Source of the DNA: Lytechinus pictus
Taxonomy: Eukaryota; Echinodermata; Echinoidea; Temnopleuroida; Toxopneustidae
Length of the DNA stretch: 64,000 nt
Direction of reading: 5' to 3'
Assembly: GCF_037042905.1 (NCBI RefSeq)
Contig: NC_087261.1
Location: 12,784,217 to 12,848,216, forward strand
Under the pieces are notes generated by a model. That model saw only the letters and a program-made list of their open reading frames with translations, searched no databases and was not told the DNA's origin. Position numbers and translations under genes: made by a program. This document shows, in pieces, positions 1 to 10,728 of this stretch (position 1 is the first letter of the stretch; each line of letters starts with the position of its first letter).

Positions 1-658
1 GGAGTGGAATAGAAGCAGGCCAATTATTAATGTCAGGATTTGGATAAAAGCATGCTAAAACAATCCCGTATCGATGACTTGGCTAAAGACATGCAGTTAT
101 CATTATTGTACTCTGAAATGATATCCCAACAAGAAAAAGAGGGTATTGAAATGCTGAAAATGGCAATTTCTGAGAAATCAAGGCATTTTACTCCTGGATA
201 GAAGCTAAGAAGAGAAAGAAGAAAATGTAGAGTAGGAGGAGAAGATGATTACTATGATGATATTAATTAAAAAGCATTTTGTAAACACACAGTGAGCATG
301 GTGATCAACTTATTGCCAATACATGAAAACATGAGACTGTTAAATCTTGTTCAAATAAGAGAGAGAGAGAGAGCGATTTTTCTTTTGAGAATTATGTAAT
401 TCAAATCTAAACTGAAGTCTTATCTTTTTTTAACAGTATTAGTTATTGGCACTTTGACACCCATCCAAACTTTCTTATTCTTTCTTTTCTTGTGCGCCTC
501 GCAGGGGCGGAAATCACTCCCAAAAGGTAGGGGGGGACAAGGGGCTGGAAAATTTGACAAGGAAAAAAAAAAAAAAAAGGGTTATCATCCCAAAAGTAAG
601 GTCATCTCGTCCTAAAATACATGTTTTATTTCGTTTTTCAATGATGTATTTCTTACCA
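1..658. other. Intergenic, no gene seen
   Basis: No coding signal is visible. A short GA run lies near 358-374. The segment at about 505-640 is G-rich then A-rich and resembles the low-complexity repeat at 27660-27860 (both contain 'ttgacaagg' followed by a poly-A run), so it is probably a copy of the same interspersed repeat. Confidence 0.5.
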
Positions 659-862
659 TCATAAAAGACCACAAATAGTAGATGACCTCACCCGTCTGCC
701 AAGTTCATCCCACAGATGCTCAATGGGATTGAGGTCAGGAGAGCATGCACACCATGGGATGACGTCAATGTCCTGCTCCTGAAGGAAGTTGGTGATGAAC
801 CGTGCTGTGTGGGGTCTTGCATTGTCCTGTTGAAACACGTCCCCCCTGGGATTTCCGCCCAT
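659..862 (-). pseudogene. Tc1/mariner transposase C-terminal fragment
   Basis: This 67-residue reading frame is the end of a Tc1/mariner-type transposase, the enzyme that cuts and rejoins transposon ends. It shows the motif QQDNARPHTA followed by SPDLNPIEHLWDELGRR. The D of QQDN and the E of PIEH are separated by 34 residues, which matches the last two catalytic positions of the DD34E triad. The first aspartate, the N-terminal helix-turn-helix and the inverted repeats are absent. The frame can be extended a few codons upstream without a start. It is a dead fragment far shorter than the usual 340 or so residues. Confidence 0.85.
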
Positions 863-885
863 GGCGCTTCGGAATAGAATGTTTC

Positions 886-938
886 TAGATAGATGGCGCT
901 ATATAAATGCCTATTATTATTATTATCATTATTATTCT
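886..938 (+). repeat. SINE-type 3' tail fragment
   Basis: The string 'agatagatggcgctatata' followed by ATT repeats matches the 3' tail of the SINE at about 31020-31075. Only the tail is present here. Confidence 0.5.
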
Positions 939-2160
939 GTGAAACTAGAAAGTAGAAAAAATACGTCCAAATTCGACTTCAAATTGTAAATTTTTGAAAG
1001 AGATGAGCAGCAAGAATGAGCTTTCCTCTTTTCAGAGCATTAATTAAAATGATATTCAGAAAATAACCTTATACCTTACATTTTCCCAGTCCCTTTATCT
1101 TCTTTTTGGTTCTTGGTCGTAGAACTTTTGGGGGCCAGGGCCCAAAACCATTCAATTTGTACGCCAGTGCCACGTATGTGGAGTCCGGGGCGGAGCCTCT
1201 CTCATTACCTCTCGAGATTCATTCAGCCATTATCAAAACTTGCCGTTATTTTCAATGAAATCGCGGGTATATAATTACAAAACATATTACTTCAGAGAGG
1301 GCACAACATGGGAAATAAGGGGGGAAAGCGGCACGAGCGAGCGAAGCGAACGAGAAAATCGTTGTTGTGAATTTTAAAAATTAAATTACAGGGCATGTGT
1401 AGCCTTGCGCAATTCTTGGGCGGTAGGTCAGGAACCTCTCAAAGTTTGATAATTTCCTGATTGGGAATGTTATTGCTTGAAATTTAGCAAGCTTTTATGG
1501 ACTTTATACGCCATCCTATTCTTTCTTCCCCTTCTTTATTTTCAAACCTCGGCAGCCCGAGTGTGTACCTAAATTCTTGTCTTTTTCATTTTCTTTTTTC
1601 TTCATAATTCAACTTTTCCCCTTTAGCTTTTTAGCCAATTTCATTCTACCTCTTTTTCCAATTCTTTTTGCCTTTTTTCTATTTCCCGCCATAAAATCGA
1701 GTTCCAATTTGCCATCTCTTAATCTATGTCATCTATCTCACTCATTTATTAGTATTTCGGAACAATAATCTTTATCACCTGTTCTTTTCTTCATTTTCGT
1801 CCCCTTTCCTTCCGCTTTCCCCTTCTTTTTTTTGTTATGTCCTTCCTTTCCTCCCTTTTCCGACTTTACTCCTTTTCTACCAGTCATGTGTCTGCCTTTT
1901 CTTTACTTTTCCTTTCCCTCTTCACACAAGATTGTCAACGAAGAATGAAAGCATTAATCATTTCGACAGTGTGTACAAATCATACACGCGCACGTGCCCT
2001 CCCACCCTCGCAAACACACATTATGATATTTAAAAAAAATACAATAAAAACATTGATTAGAATGATTCCGTCAGAATGATTCCATGTATGAAAATGTAAA
2101 CTCATAAATCATTATTTTCTCCACCACACTTATGGAGGATATGTACTGGGTTAATGGGAT
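939..2160. other. Non-coding, pyrimidine-rich stretch
   Basis: No gene is recognised. The part from 1500 to 1930 is strongly T/C-rich, which creates open frames of low complexity that are not protein-like. A short 'agcgagcgaagcgaacgag' string near 1335 resembles motifs in repeats elsewhere in the window. Confidence 0.5.
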
Positions 2161-2210
2161 ATGCTTTCGCTTCTCGACGTCCAAGACACCGGAGCCATAA
2201 CTTTCACCAT

Positions 2211-2436
2211 TTTCATTGGTTGTGTCGATACCGCATTGGTGTTCGCCAGCCAATCAGCAGAGATCAAAGAAAGGAGACTTCCACCTTTATTTAGCCATTT
2301 CGATCCCATATTTCTCACAATCACGCATACAGCTAGGCGCCACATGCCAGAAGTTTGTCAAAAGACAAAAAGGCCAATCAGAATCCGTCGTCGAAAAACG
2401 TTGCATTTTATTTCGATCTGCATGCTCTATAACTAC
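2211..2436 (+). promoter_or_regulatory. Possible promoter with CCAAT boxes
   Basis: Four CCAAT-type boxes lie within 165 bp: ATTGGT at 2215 and 2235 (inverted), CCAAT at 2250 and 2374. A weak TATA-like CTATAACT is at 2427. The first coding exon of the lectin gene is 1.4 kb downstream and is preceded by what looks like a splice acceptor, so a 5' non-coding exon could start near here. This is an inference; no transcript start can be seen. Confidence 0.25.
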
Positions 2437-2749
2437 ATCAGCGAGCGGGCTTGGTAACTTCGGGACGAATTAAGTCGACGTTCTGTGCAGAACGTTATTA
2501 CAAAATACCTCCCCTTAAATCATCAGAAAGTTTTGCTCACGCGATGAACCTTTAGTCCTACTATAGAAAAATATTGCCAATCTCGCATATTTGTCTCAAC
2601 ATTCAGTTGCCGCTAGATCTACAAAAATGGCAAGTATACTCTAAGACCTACTCGGAGAATGTAGACATAATGCCTTCGTATGCCTTTCATACGAATTGAT
2701 AAAGAGCGAAATGATATTCCTTTGATTTACAATGCTATGTATGTTTAAA

Positions 2750-2970
2750 TTGTCACTTCCCACTCTATATTTTGGTGTTAATTGTTTCTGATGTTAGATA
2801 TTTTGTATTTTGTATTTTTGATGTTGTTTGTTGTTGTTGTTCATAGTTATCTTGACATGTATTTTAAACTGCAGGGCGCCTTTGTAAAGCAGTTTTAAGA
2901 ACTGAACAGGCCTACCCTGCAGTATAAAATAAATAAAACAAAATAAATAAATAAATAATAAATAAATAAT
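2750..2970 (+). repeat. Probable retroposon 3' end with A-rich tail
   Basis: A GC-richer segment with a stem-like pair (CTGCAGGG near 2872 and CCCTGCAG near 2915) is followed by TATAAAATAAATAAAA and further AAATA repeats to about 2970. Tails of this kind end non-LTR retroposons. No reading frame remains. Confidence 0.4.
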
Positions 2971-3521
2971 GCCAGTTGATAATTATGGTTAAGATTCTCA
3001 TACCCAAGCATGACTTTTTGATCATGTAGCGTCACCCATTTTTGCATAAAGCTTTTATGTCACAATCGTACATTTAATATATTTCTGCAAGAATTATTAC
3101 CCTTCTAAGATTAAATGACTATGATAATTGGACATCACGATCTATATTGATTTTTTATGGTAACTTTGAAAGACGTTTAAATTTCAAGCGTTTACTTTTC
3201 ATGTGTAAAAAGTACAGTTAAACTTTGTCTGTAACCATACAATATATATATAAAAATTACACAAGGATCGAGTTAAATTGGCAATAAAACTTTGATGCAT
3301 AATTTTACAAAATCTATAGCGTGTTTACACATGATGTAGACAACATCAAAATTAGGCCCTGAAAAGAAACAGAGCTTGAAATGATAAGTACCTCTGTGAT
3401 TGAATTCAATTTAGTTATAAAGTCAAATTATGATTGTGTATACCAAATTATTGACCATTATACATTACCTGAGAAAAAACAAATAAGAACATCAAAGTAA
3501 AAAAAGGGAGCGTATATAATT

Positions 3522-3612
3522 ATGTTGATGGTGATGGTGGTATCCATGGTGATGATTATAGTGATGCTGGATGTGATGATGATAGTGATGCTGATGGTGA
3601 TGATGATGAGGT
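3522..3612 (+). repeat. Imperfect GATGGT/GATGAT microsatellite
   Basis: Repeated GATG-type triplet and hexamer units. The isoleucine/threonine-rich open frame on the opposite strand is a by-product of the repeat. Confidence 0.7.
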
Positions 3613-3845
3613 AATTGAGATGATCTTGATGATGATTATCAAACTGAATGATGACATTTGACATGTTGGAGGTGGTCATACCGGCAGTCAGGCCCCACTT
3701 GGTCGTGAAAATGATATGATATAACCATTGATGGTGTTTGAAACAGGAGATTCCTACGTTGATATTGACTATAAGGCTGATGAGATTGGCACGTCACAAT
3801 ATGTTACTTTTACTCTCGTCGTTTTATATCGAATTTTAACAGATT

Positions 3846-3891
3846 ATGTGTTCGCTATTCAAGTACGGACTCGCAGCATGTTTGTTACCAG
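3846..3891 (+). CDS. Lectin gene exon 1: signal peptide
   Basis: ATG at 3846 opens a 15-codon exon, MCSLFKYGLAACLLP plus one base, ending at a GTAGGC donor at 3892. Joined in phase 1 to the next exon (5524), the product begins with a basic residue near the N-terminus, a hydrophobic core and small residues (S, G, A), as expected for a secretory signal peptide. An acceptor-like 'ttttaacag' lies just upstream, so the exon may have a short 5' UTR spliced from farther left. Phase match and signal-peptide character support it; the short length makes the call moderate. Confidence 0.6.
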
Positions 3892-4023
3892 GTAGGCTTT
3901 TCAAACATATTATTTCGATTCTTGCATGATCTTTATGAAGGAATCTAGTGAAAAAGAATTTTTCGTGAGCTAAGTATTAACACTTGAATTAATTTCATGA
4001 CAAATAGGCCTGCTTCGTTTTAT

Positions 4024-4238
4024 AAATATGCATTCTTAAAACAAGTCAGTCAAATCGACTAGACCAGTAGTCAGCTGGGTGCAACTGATATGTCTAGTCA
4101 CACTTCTGAATAATACTCTAGTCAGAAATAACTATGTTCTAGTAAAATACGACTAGAAAATAGTCAAATATGACTAGAATAACAGTTGCACCCAGCTGAC
4201 CCTATTAACTAGTCATTTTTGACTGATTTGTTTTTAGA
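4024..4238. mobile_element. Palindromic MITE
   Basis: Near-perfect inverted repeat: the left arm carries 'ACAAGTCAGTCAAA' and 'CAGCTGGGTGCAACTG', and the right arm carries the complements in reverse order. The loop is rich in CTAGTC-type words. About 210 bp, no coding capacity. Confidence 0.75.
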
Positions 4239-4574
4239 GTGTGTGATGAAAATGCAAGACTGTGGAACATGAATAACTGGCTCGAAACCCAATGACGGAA
4301 CTTTGGTATGAATGATGAATCCTCCCTTATAATAATTACACACGTTGTATTCGGGAAGACATATAGATAGATAGATTAATTGAAATGTCCGTTATGCATA
4401 TATTGTGTGTCCCAGTTTGATTCCTCCCAAGTTTAAATCATCTAAGCATTAAACTTGTGATGGGGACTGTACTATGCACATTACATGGTTTGTTCGGCTA
4501 GGGTTCCATGACATTTACTCCGGCGACAATTAGTCCGCTTTAAATCCCAAACACTGATCGAATGACGAACTTAA

Positions 4575-5148
4575 AGGGATGGTCCGGGCTGAAAATATTT
4601 ATATCTTAATACAGTCACTGAACAAAATGCCGAAAATTTCATCAAAATCGGATAACAAATAATAAAGTTATTGAAATTTAAAGTTTAGCAATATTTTGTG
4701 GAAACAGTCGTCATGAATATTCATTAGGTGGGCTGATGATGTCACATCTCCACTTTCCGTTTTCTTATGTTATTACATGAAATCATATTTTTTTTCATTA
4801 TTTCATACTTGTGTGAATAATATGTCTCCCTTATAATGAAATAAGTTGCAGCAATAAATATATAATGCACTAAATCAGTTGTCAATCCAATTTTTCTAGT
4901 TCTTGGAGGAAAAAATTTGAATAAAACCTAATTTCATATAATAAAATACAAAAGAACAAGTGGGGATGTGACATCATCAGGCCACCTAATGAATATTCAT
5001 GACGACTGTTTTCACAAAATATTGCTTAACTTTAAAATTCAATAACTTTGTTATTTGATATCCGATTTTGATAAAATTTTCGGCATTTTGCTCAGTGAAT
5101 TCTACTCTATATATTAAGCTATAAATACTTTCAGCCCGGACCATCCCT
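4575..5148. mobile_element. TTAA-flanked MITE, copy 1
   Basis: Inverted repeats of about 190 bp begin AGGGATGGTCCGGGCTGAAA and end with the complement. TTAA lies directly outside both ends (4571-4574 and 5149-5152). TTAA target duplications are the hallmark of piggyBac-type transposition. 574 bp, no gene. It shares size and internal wording with the elements at 35696 and 50786. Confidence 0.8.
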
Positions 5149-5169
5149 TTAAACCCTGGGTTTAACATT

Positions 5170-5197
5170 ATACCCTACCCTAAACCTAACCCTAACA
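5170..5197 (+). repeat. Short telomere-like CCCTAA run
   Basis: A few CCCTAA-type units (CCCTAAACCTAACCCTAAC). Too short to be more than an interstitial degenerate repeat. Confidence 0.4.
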
Positions 5198-5523
5198 TAT
5201 AACCATATTGCAACCCCAACCCGGATAAATTGTTGCAGGGGCAAATGTCGTGTCAACTTCATGCTAATCAATGTCACTTTTATCCTACCGTTTTGAGTAA
5301 CTGGAATCGAATTGGCTCGATCATCAGCCCGAATGCAACATATTCTGAGTGACATGAATTAAGATTTCCAGGTACTTTACCTCGAATCAGAGTTAATCCC
5401 AGCTAAATAACGAAGTTTTAAAAAATGTAAAATTCAGTTTGAATACAATATACTAGTAGACATTACATTAGAATCCGACGGTATCGGCAATACTTTGAAT
5501 TTATTTGCAACTAATTATTTCAG

Positions 5524-5742
5524 TTATACTTGGTTCATCGAATGGATCAACTGCGTGTCCAGATGGCTTAGGTCTGAATTACACCTTACCAATGTTTCTT
5601 GAATGCCGGAAGAAACTTCATCCCAATGGAAGTATGGTGCAGACTATTCCAAAGATCATTCGCGTTTCATCTACTGAGGACTCGTGTCCCACCAGGAATG
5701 ATAACTCACAAACCTTTGGTCACCGAGTTTGTAGATTTCCAG
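5524..5742 (+). CDS. Lectin gene exon 2: four-cysteine segment
   Basis: A 219-bp exon between 'ttatttcag' and 'CCAG|GTAAGC'. Both borders are phase 1, as is common for shuffled extracellular modules. It encodes about 73 residues with four cysteines (in TACPDG, LECRK, DSCPT and RVCRF) and a possible N-glycosylation site (NYT). I do not recognise the domain. Phase 1 entry matches exon 1 and phase 1 exit matches the EGF exons past the Polinton. Its place right after the signal peptide makes it the N-terminal mature segment of the secreted protein. Confidence 0.6.
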
Positions 5743-6349
5743 GTAAGCTGGTCCCCTTTCGACCCCATGGCTCATATTCTGAGCTCAGGTTTAAGTTATA
5801 CACTAGACCCCGTTGATCTGATCAGTCATATCTATGGAAAACCGGCAACATCAACACCTATTGCATGTTTGCTCGAAATATTTGTCTAGATATGCTGGAA
5901 ACTCATATACACTCATTGATTTCTTGAAAATTCAGTGCACGGTCTTCTATTTGTAATTTTTTACAAAGTACATTGTGCAAAGATCTTGTACAAACAATTA
6001 TGACATCAATCAACAATTATTACCCTACAGTTCGGGTTAATCAGATCAATCGTAACTCTTTGTAAGACGTGCCCCTGGTCTATCAGTACAGCTTTAATCT
6101 ATCAGCTCAATTGACACTCAAATAATTCAGAGCTATCAAGTAGTAGTAACCAAAATTGTTTCCTTCAGCAGTAACGTGAAACATACATGTATGAGCACAG
6201 CAAACATTTTAATTTTACAATAGCATTTTTTGCTTCCCATAAATTTAGCACATGGTTAGACCACAGTCCAAGTTTAACCAGATTTCAGTAAACGGGCTTA
6301 TGATTTTAACGGAGCTGAGTCCACTGGGCAAGGAATTCGTTTAACTGCG
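5743..6349 (+). other. Intron, nothing recognised
   Basis: AT-rich intron sequence after the exon 2 donor. No repeat boundary or coding segment could be supported. Confidence 0.5.
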
Positions 6350-7071
6350 CACCAAAATGTAACTCGAACTTTTTACTTAAGTCTAACCGAATTGCCTGAA
6401 ATATGCCTTGCGATGGCTGGCGAAAGGCATTTTTTACAAAATCGTTTTCAATGGTATCTAATGGTAAATCATATTTACCCTTCATGTTTGGGTTCGTACA
6501 TCTTCTGAACTAACAGCTGCGATTATTCAAATTCGCGCGGAAATTTTGAACATGTTTAAAATTTCCCGACGAATTGAAAAATCGTTGGTCATCTGTTTGA
6601 ATTCGCATCTCTTATTTAGTCTGCGGTAATCGTTCGTTTATCGTTCGTGTGTTTTTGTCGCGCATAGTCCCTCTTCGCGCTTTTGCCAAAGTGGACCGAT
6701 CTCGAAAGAACCCGTAACGAAGCAACACGATGACACAACGAACAAATTTGCCTGATCTATTCCCTCGTCTTCGTTTCTAATCGCACGCCATATCAAACCA
6801 TTGGTGACTATTCCTTCGTCTTATTGGGATATATCAACACTTCGCTCGCCTTCGGAAGCAATTTTCTCAAAGAGGTGAACCGAAAAATCGATATCCTTTG
6901 AATGTCATATTTCTCCTTGGCTTACCGTTCGTTGATAAAATTTGTCAGCAGTTACTGATCGCATGATCTGAAGGAAATTTTATTTGAATTTCGTTGAATT
7001 CGCGTGCATTTCGTTCATTTTACCATTCGTCACCCTTCGTCCACCTACATTCGGTCAGGTGTGAGGGGGCT
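6350..7071. mobile_element. Interspersed element, copy A (approximate left end)
   Basis: About 700 bp that recurs in opposite orientation at 45961-46660. The right end reads GTGTGAGGGGGCT followed by TTAA at 7072-7075, and the other copy begins TTAA then AGCCCCCTCACACC. It is therefore probably a TTAA-type non-autonomous element. Words such as 'CGTTCGTTTATCGTTCGTG' and 'CCAAAGTGGACCGATCTCG' are shared with the other copy. The left end is degenerate. Confidence 0.6.
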
Positions 7072-7164
7072 TTAAAGGACAGAGTGGTTTTTATTTGCAT
7101 TAATTAGTTGTAAAATCGGTTTCTGAACCTCGGAAATTTGTCAAAAAAGCATTAATTTTGGAGG

Positions 7165-7570
7165 GTTTATTTCCAATAGGTCTAATGCCAATTGGTCTAA
7201 TTACCAACTCGTCTACTATCATTTGGTCAATCATCAATTCGTCCACTATCCACATGGTCTAATTGCCATTTCGTCTGATAACCAGTTGGTCCAATAGCCA
7301 TTTAGTCAGTAAATCATTTGGTCTAATTGGAAAAGTGTTAATTGGGCGAAAAGAATGAAAAGAAAATGGGTACTAGACCAACTGGTTATTAGACGAAATG
7401 GTCATAGGCGAACTGGTGATTAGAAGACGTGATGATTGGAGCAAACGGTTACTGGACTGAATGGTTGTTAGACGAAATGGCATTAGACTCAATGAAGGTT
7501 GATGAGCATAACGGTGAGTGGACGAGTTGGCAGTGGACGAATTGGCAATTTACTATTGGGAGGCTGGAAC
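7165..7570. repeat. Foldback-type minisatellite (GGTCTAAT units)
   Basis: The left half is made of variants of 'TTGGTCTAATTGCCATTTCG'; the right half carries the same words as reverse complements ('CGAAATGGCATTAGAC'). The segment can fold on itself with a loop near 7330-7360. No coding capacity. Confidence 0.7.
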
Positions 7571-8744
7571 CTATATTTTTTAAGCACTACGTCTGAATAG
7601 AGACTAGTATCATCGTTTGATACCTCATCTTCACTGTTTATGTATCTTGCAAAATTATTGTAACAGCATTTATGTCATTCAATTTTCTGAGAACACGAAA
7701 CAGACTTTGAGGCCCACGTATGTCCGTGGTCTTTACAGTGTATGACGCCATGTTCAGGTAGTAGGTACTATGTTGAACGGAATACAGCAGTGAAGACGAG
7801 GGTTCACAAAAAGCAGCAATATGCGTAAAAATACAATTCGAGATAACTTTGAAAAATTATGAGGATAAATTGTCCTATAGTTTTATTTGTAGAGAAACCC
7901 CGAAGTGTTTAGAGAGGAAAATTACTTTGTTAAGCTACTTGGGAACATATCTATTGCGACATGAATGCATTGAGAAGTAAATCGGTGTGTTGTCGTTCAA
8001 GTAGGGCTATATTTTGAGACCACATTGCTCAGAATGATGGATTGTGGGTAATGAACCTTGCCAGATCGGAGTCATTGAGGAATTGAGGTGGGGCTATTAG
8101 GGCTGTTGGTTCGTGCGCCCTTTAAAACATGTCTTTGAGCTAGCTTTGGAAATATAAACCAGCCTCTAATTTTATTTGGATAGAGAAAGTAAAATATGTT
8201 AAGAGGGAAAGTTAATGTCTAATTATACTTGTTACAATAATCTTCGTAGTAGGAATCGTACTCAGAGTGTAACATGGAAATATCAGTCGTTTTTTTAACG
8301 TTAGGAGACTAGAAAGTGGATAAAGAAAGTCAAGTATTTGATATTAATAAGATACTTACATAGAAAATTTGTACTTAAAAAAAAAAATCCTGCAGCAGAG
8401 TCTCGAGAACACATGTAATCTTACATGTATATGTGTAAAATTACAGAAAACTGGCATTTGGTGTATGTTAATTAAAAAAATTATTGTATTAAAACTGTTC
8501 CCCCCCCCCTTTTTTTAAACAGACCTGTTTTGTAAAATTGTAGAAAAATTAAAAAAAGTCTTTCCTGTTATAAAGATTTACATAAAGATTTGGTTATTTT
8601 TTTTTGTAAAATCTGTTTTTTAATTTGTCTTTTGCTTTTCTAACAGTGTAAGATACATCATAATGTTCGTTTATCCGAAGGATTGTTATACCGAAAATGA
8701 AATAATTTCAGACGTTCATTGAGGTGTAATTATTGCTCTCCCTC
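7571..8744 (+). other. Intron, nothing recognised
   Basis: AT-rich intron up to the Polinton insertion point. Only homopolymer runs (C run near 8500) are notable. Confidence 0.5.
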
Positions 8745-8750
8745 ATCATG
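8745..8750. repeat. Polinton target-site duplication, left
   Basis: ATCATG lies directly before the element's first base; the same six bases follow its last base at 24946-24951. Six-base duplications are typical of Polinton integrases. Confidence 0.9.
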
Positions 8751-9056
8751 AGTAGTTAGGGGTTAGACCTCATACCAAATTGACCTTTGACCTTTGACCT
8801 TTGACCGCATGACCTTTGACCCCAACTTCCGGTCACTGTTGACCCCGTGACCTTACCTTCCGGTCAATCATGACCTTTGACCTTTGGGTACGCGGTAAAC
8901 AGGAAATTGGATAATGGAGCGCGGGAAGCGATTTTAATTGGATAATGACTCCGCGTGGGGACGCCATCTTAATTGGATAATGAAGCGCGGGACGCGATTT
9001 TAATTGGATAATGACTCCGCGTGGGGACGCCATCTTAATTGGATATGAGTCCACGT
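8751..9056 (+). repeat. Left terminal inverted repeat
   Basis: Starts AGTAGTTAGGGGTTAGACCT. The outer 160 bp holds TGACCT half-sites in tandem. It is followed by about two 66-bp units, each made of two related half-units with ATTGGATAATG cores. The right terminus (24537-24945) is its inverse with more units. Confidence 0.95.
8781..8887 (+). promoter_or_regulatory. DR1 nuclear-receptor-type site array
   Basis: Four TGACC(T/G) half-sites spaced by one base at 8781-8805, then TGACCTTTGACCC at 8810-8822 and TGACCTTTGACCT at 8871-8883. TGACCTTTGACCT is the complement of AGGTCAAAGGTCA, the DR1 site bound by HNF4, COUP-TF and RXR-type receptors. The same array is present in the internal copy (12581-12687) and inverted at the right end. 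Function is an inference. Confidence 0.5.
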
Positions 9057-9078
9057 AGGGACTCGATCTACAGGAAAT

Positions 9079-9975
9079 TTAATTAACCTCCGCGTGGGGT
9101 GATCTCCCGCGCCCTCGCCTATAAATGATGGGAGTAAACCGAGAACAAGTCGCATTTCTGATGGGAACGTCACTGACCACGCGGTCGATGGGATACTTGG
9201 CCGTGGTCTTCTCCAACGCTCTCTCTAGAGTCAAGGCCGTTGAAGGCGATACTTTGATCTTCCTTACATAGAGGGTGCAACTTTCGATCTTGACACGGTA
9301 GCCAGAAGCCGGAGTGTTGGTCATGAGACTGAACGCATCCTTGTGACGTATGAGTTTCACGCGAAGATCTACCCCGTTGATGAGATAGCGGGGTTAAAAG
9401 AAGAGGTCGGCGTGAATGGGTGAGATCATCTCGATCAAGGCCGAATTTTTCGCGTACCTGTACCTAGCACTCAATCCTTCGTTTTCATCGGCATCACCAT
9501 CTTCTGGGGATGGCTCTGCAACATCCATCTTGCCCGGAGTGTCCCTTTGAAAGAGGCTCATGGTGTAGAGAGACTTCAGCGCAGCAGGACCATAGTTGAG
9601 CATGACATCGGCGTAGGCCCGGTAGGGGTAGGTCGGCATAGAAGGTGTGACGATTTTCTCATTCAGGCTGACATCCACCTGACTAAAGAGGGACTGCATG
9701 AAGAGATTTACGGGTCCAACCTTATCCGTCGGCTCCAAGTTGGCGCCATTGGCTTTCACCACTCTAGCTTTCACTTGAAGGTAGGTTTTTGCCAGGTCGA
9801 CGTATTCCGTTCCGCTGCCCGACACAAAAAATTCGATTGGACCGCTGTCAATGTTAGCGATGGGGTGATAATCAACGGCATACCCGTCTTCGACCGCCAG
9901 CTGGGTCGGCGGCACCGTGAACAGGTCCAGCGCGCTGGTTGTGCAAGGACAGCTTTTTTCGTGTACGAGTGCCAT
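9079..9975 (-). pseudogene. Major capsid (hexon-like) protein, copy 1, with stop
   Basis: Same gene as at 12879-13775, but a single base change turns a glutamine codon into TAA at 9394-9396, after residue 193. The frame continues open past the stop to the same C-terminus. One further difference changes Thr to Ala in the downstream part. As read, it would make only the first jelly-roll region. The copy sits in the duplicated left part of the element, where a second uninterrupted copy could relax selection. Confidence 0.9.
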
Positions 9976-9981
9976 GTTGTT

Positions 9982-10506
9982 CTAATCGAAGATGTCGTCA
10001 AACTTTTTCTTGGAGCGTGATGCACGACGTTTGCTGGCCACTTTACGAGTGTGACTCGGTGCAGACTGGGGGGCTCCTTTTATGGGCTCTCTTCTTCTTT
10101 TCTTGGATCCGCCCGCCTTTCCGCTTTCTCGACGCTTCCTTTTACGGGACGGCTGCTTCTTGTTGGTTATATTGTCCAGGGCGGATGTGATACCCGATTC
10201 CAATCCAGCCTTCATGGCTTGTTTGACAAGTTTGGGAGCATTTTTCTTGATGACGGGAACGGCGGTCTTCAGCGCATTCCTGGCGAGAGCGGTCGCACCA
10301 ACTTTGGCGATTTTTGGAACCGCTTTTATCCCGGTGGTGATAGCTGCTCTCCCTACCGGTATGGCCAACCGGAACAAACTGGATAGAATGCCGCCAAAAC
10401 CGTGACCCCTCTGATAAGGCGAGCCTTTAAAGACGGGAAGCCCGCGCCCTCTCTGGTAACGTCCATAATAGTCTGCGTAGGCTGCCGGAGAAACGAGCTC
10501 CATCAT
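9982..10506 (-). CDS. pVI-like minor capsid protein, copy 1
   Basis: Identical in sequence to the 174-residue protein at 13782-14306; see that entry. It lies between the copy 1 basic protein and capsid genes, ends six bases before the capsid ATG, and is intact in this copy. Confidence 0.75.
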   Translation of the reverse strand: MMELVSPAAYADYYGRYQRGRGLPVFKGSPYQRGHGFGGILSSLFRLAIPVGRAAITTGIKAVPKIAKVGATALARNALKTAVPVIKKNAPKLVKQAMKAGLESGITSALDNITNKKQPSRKRKRRESGKAGGSKKRRREPIKGAPQSAPSHTRKVASKRRASRSKKKFDDIFD

Positions 10507-10567
10507 TTGTGGCGTTGATTCGGATCGTAAGCGGTAGAATGATACCTCCTCCTAGACACACCTTCAT

Positions 10568-10723
10568 TTATATTCTGCGTCTGCGCCGATGGGTTCTGCC
10601 CATCTTTTCCAGTCGTTTTATGACCTGTCTCACTCGGTGCAGGGTCACCTTCGATTTTTTCTTCCTCCTCGCTAGACGGTGTCGTTGTTGCTTTTTCCGT
10701 TGTACCTTCCTGCGTCTTGCCAT
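10568..10723 (-). CDS. Small basic protein, copy 1 (51 residues)
   Basis: Begins MARRRKVQRKKQQRHR and is more than half Arg/Lys, ending in a run of five arginines. It resembles a protamine-like or adenovirus core-type DNA-packing protein. Compared with the copy at 14227-14523, one base change creates TAA at 10568-10570 in place of a lysine codon, which shortens the product to 51 residues. It is not certain which form is ancestral. It starts just after the penton stop. Confidence 0.55.
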   Translation of the reverse strand: MARRRKVQRKKQQRHRLARRKKKSKVTLHRVRQVIKRLEKMGRTHRRRRRI

Positions 10724-10728
10724 CGGGT

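Noticed and set aside
1577..2079. Ser/Phe/Leu-rich frames that look like membrane proteins
   Set aside because: They come from a T/C-rich strand bias with no conserved pattern.
5170..5197. Telomere or chromosome end
   Set aside because: Only a few degenerate CCCTAA units within ordinary intron sequence.
9547..10405. Open frames of 107-157 codons on the + strand over the Polinton capsid genes (also at 13347-14205)
   Set aside because: They are shadows of the well-supported - strand capsid and pVI-like genes and have no family features.
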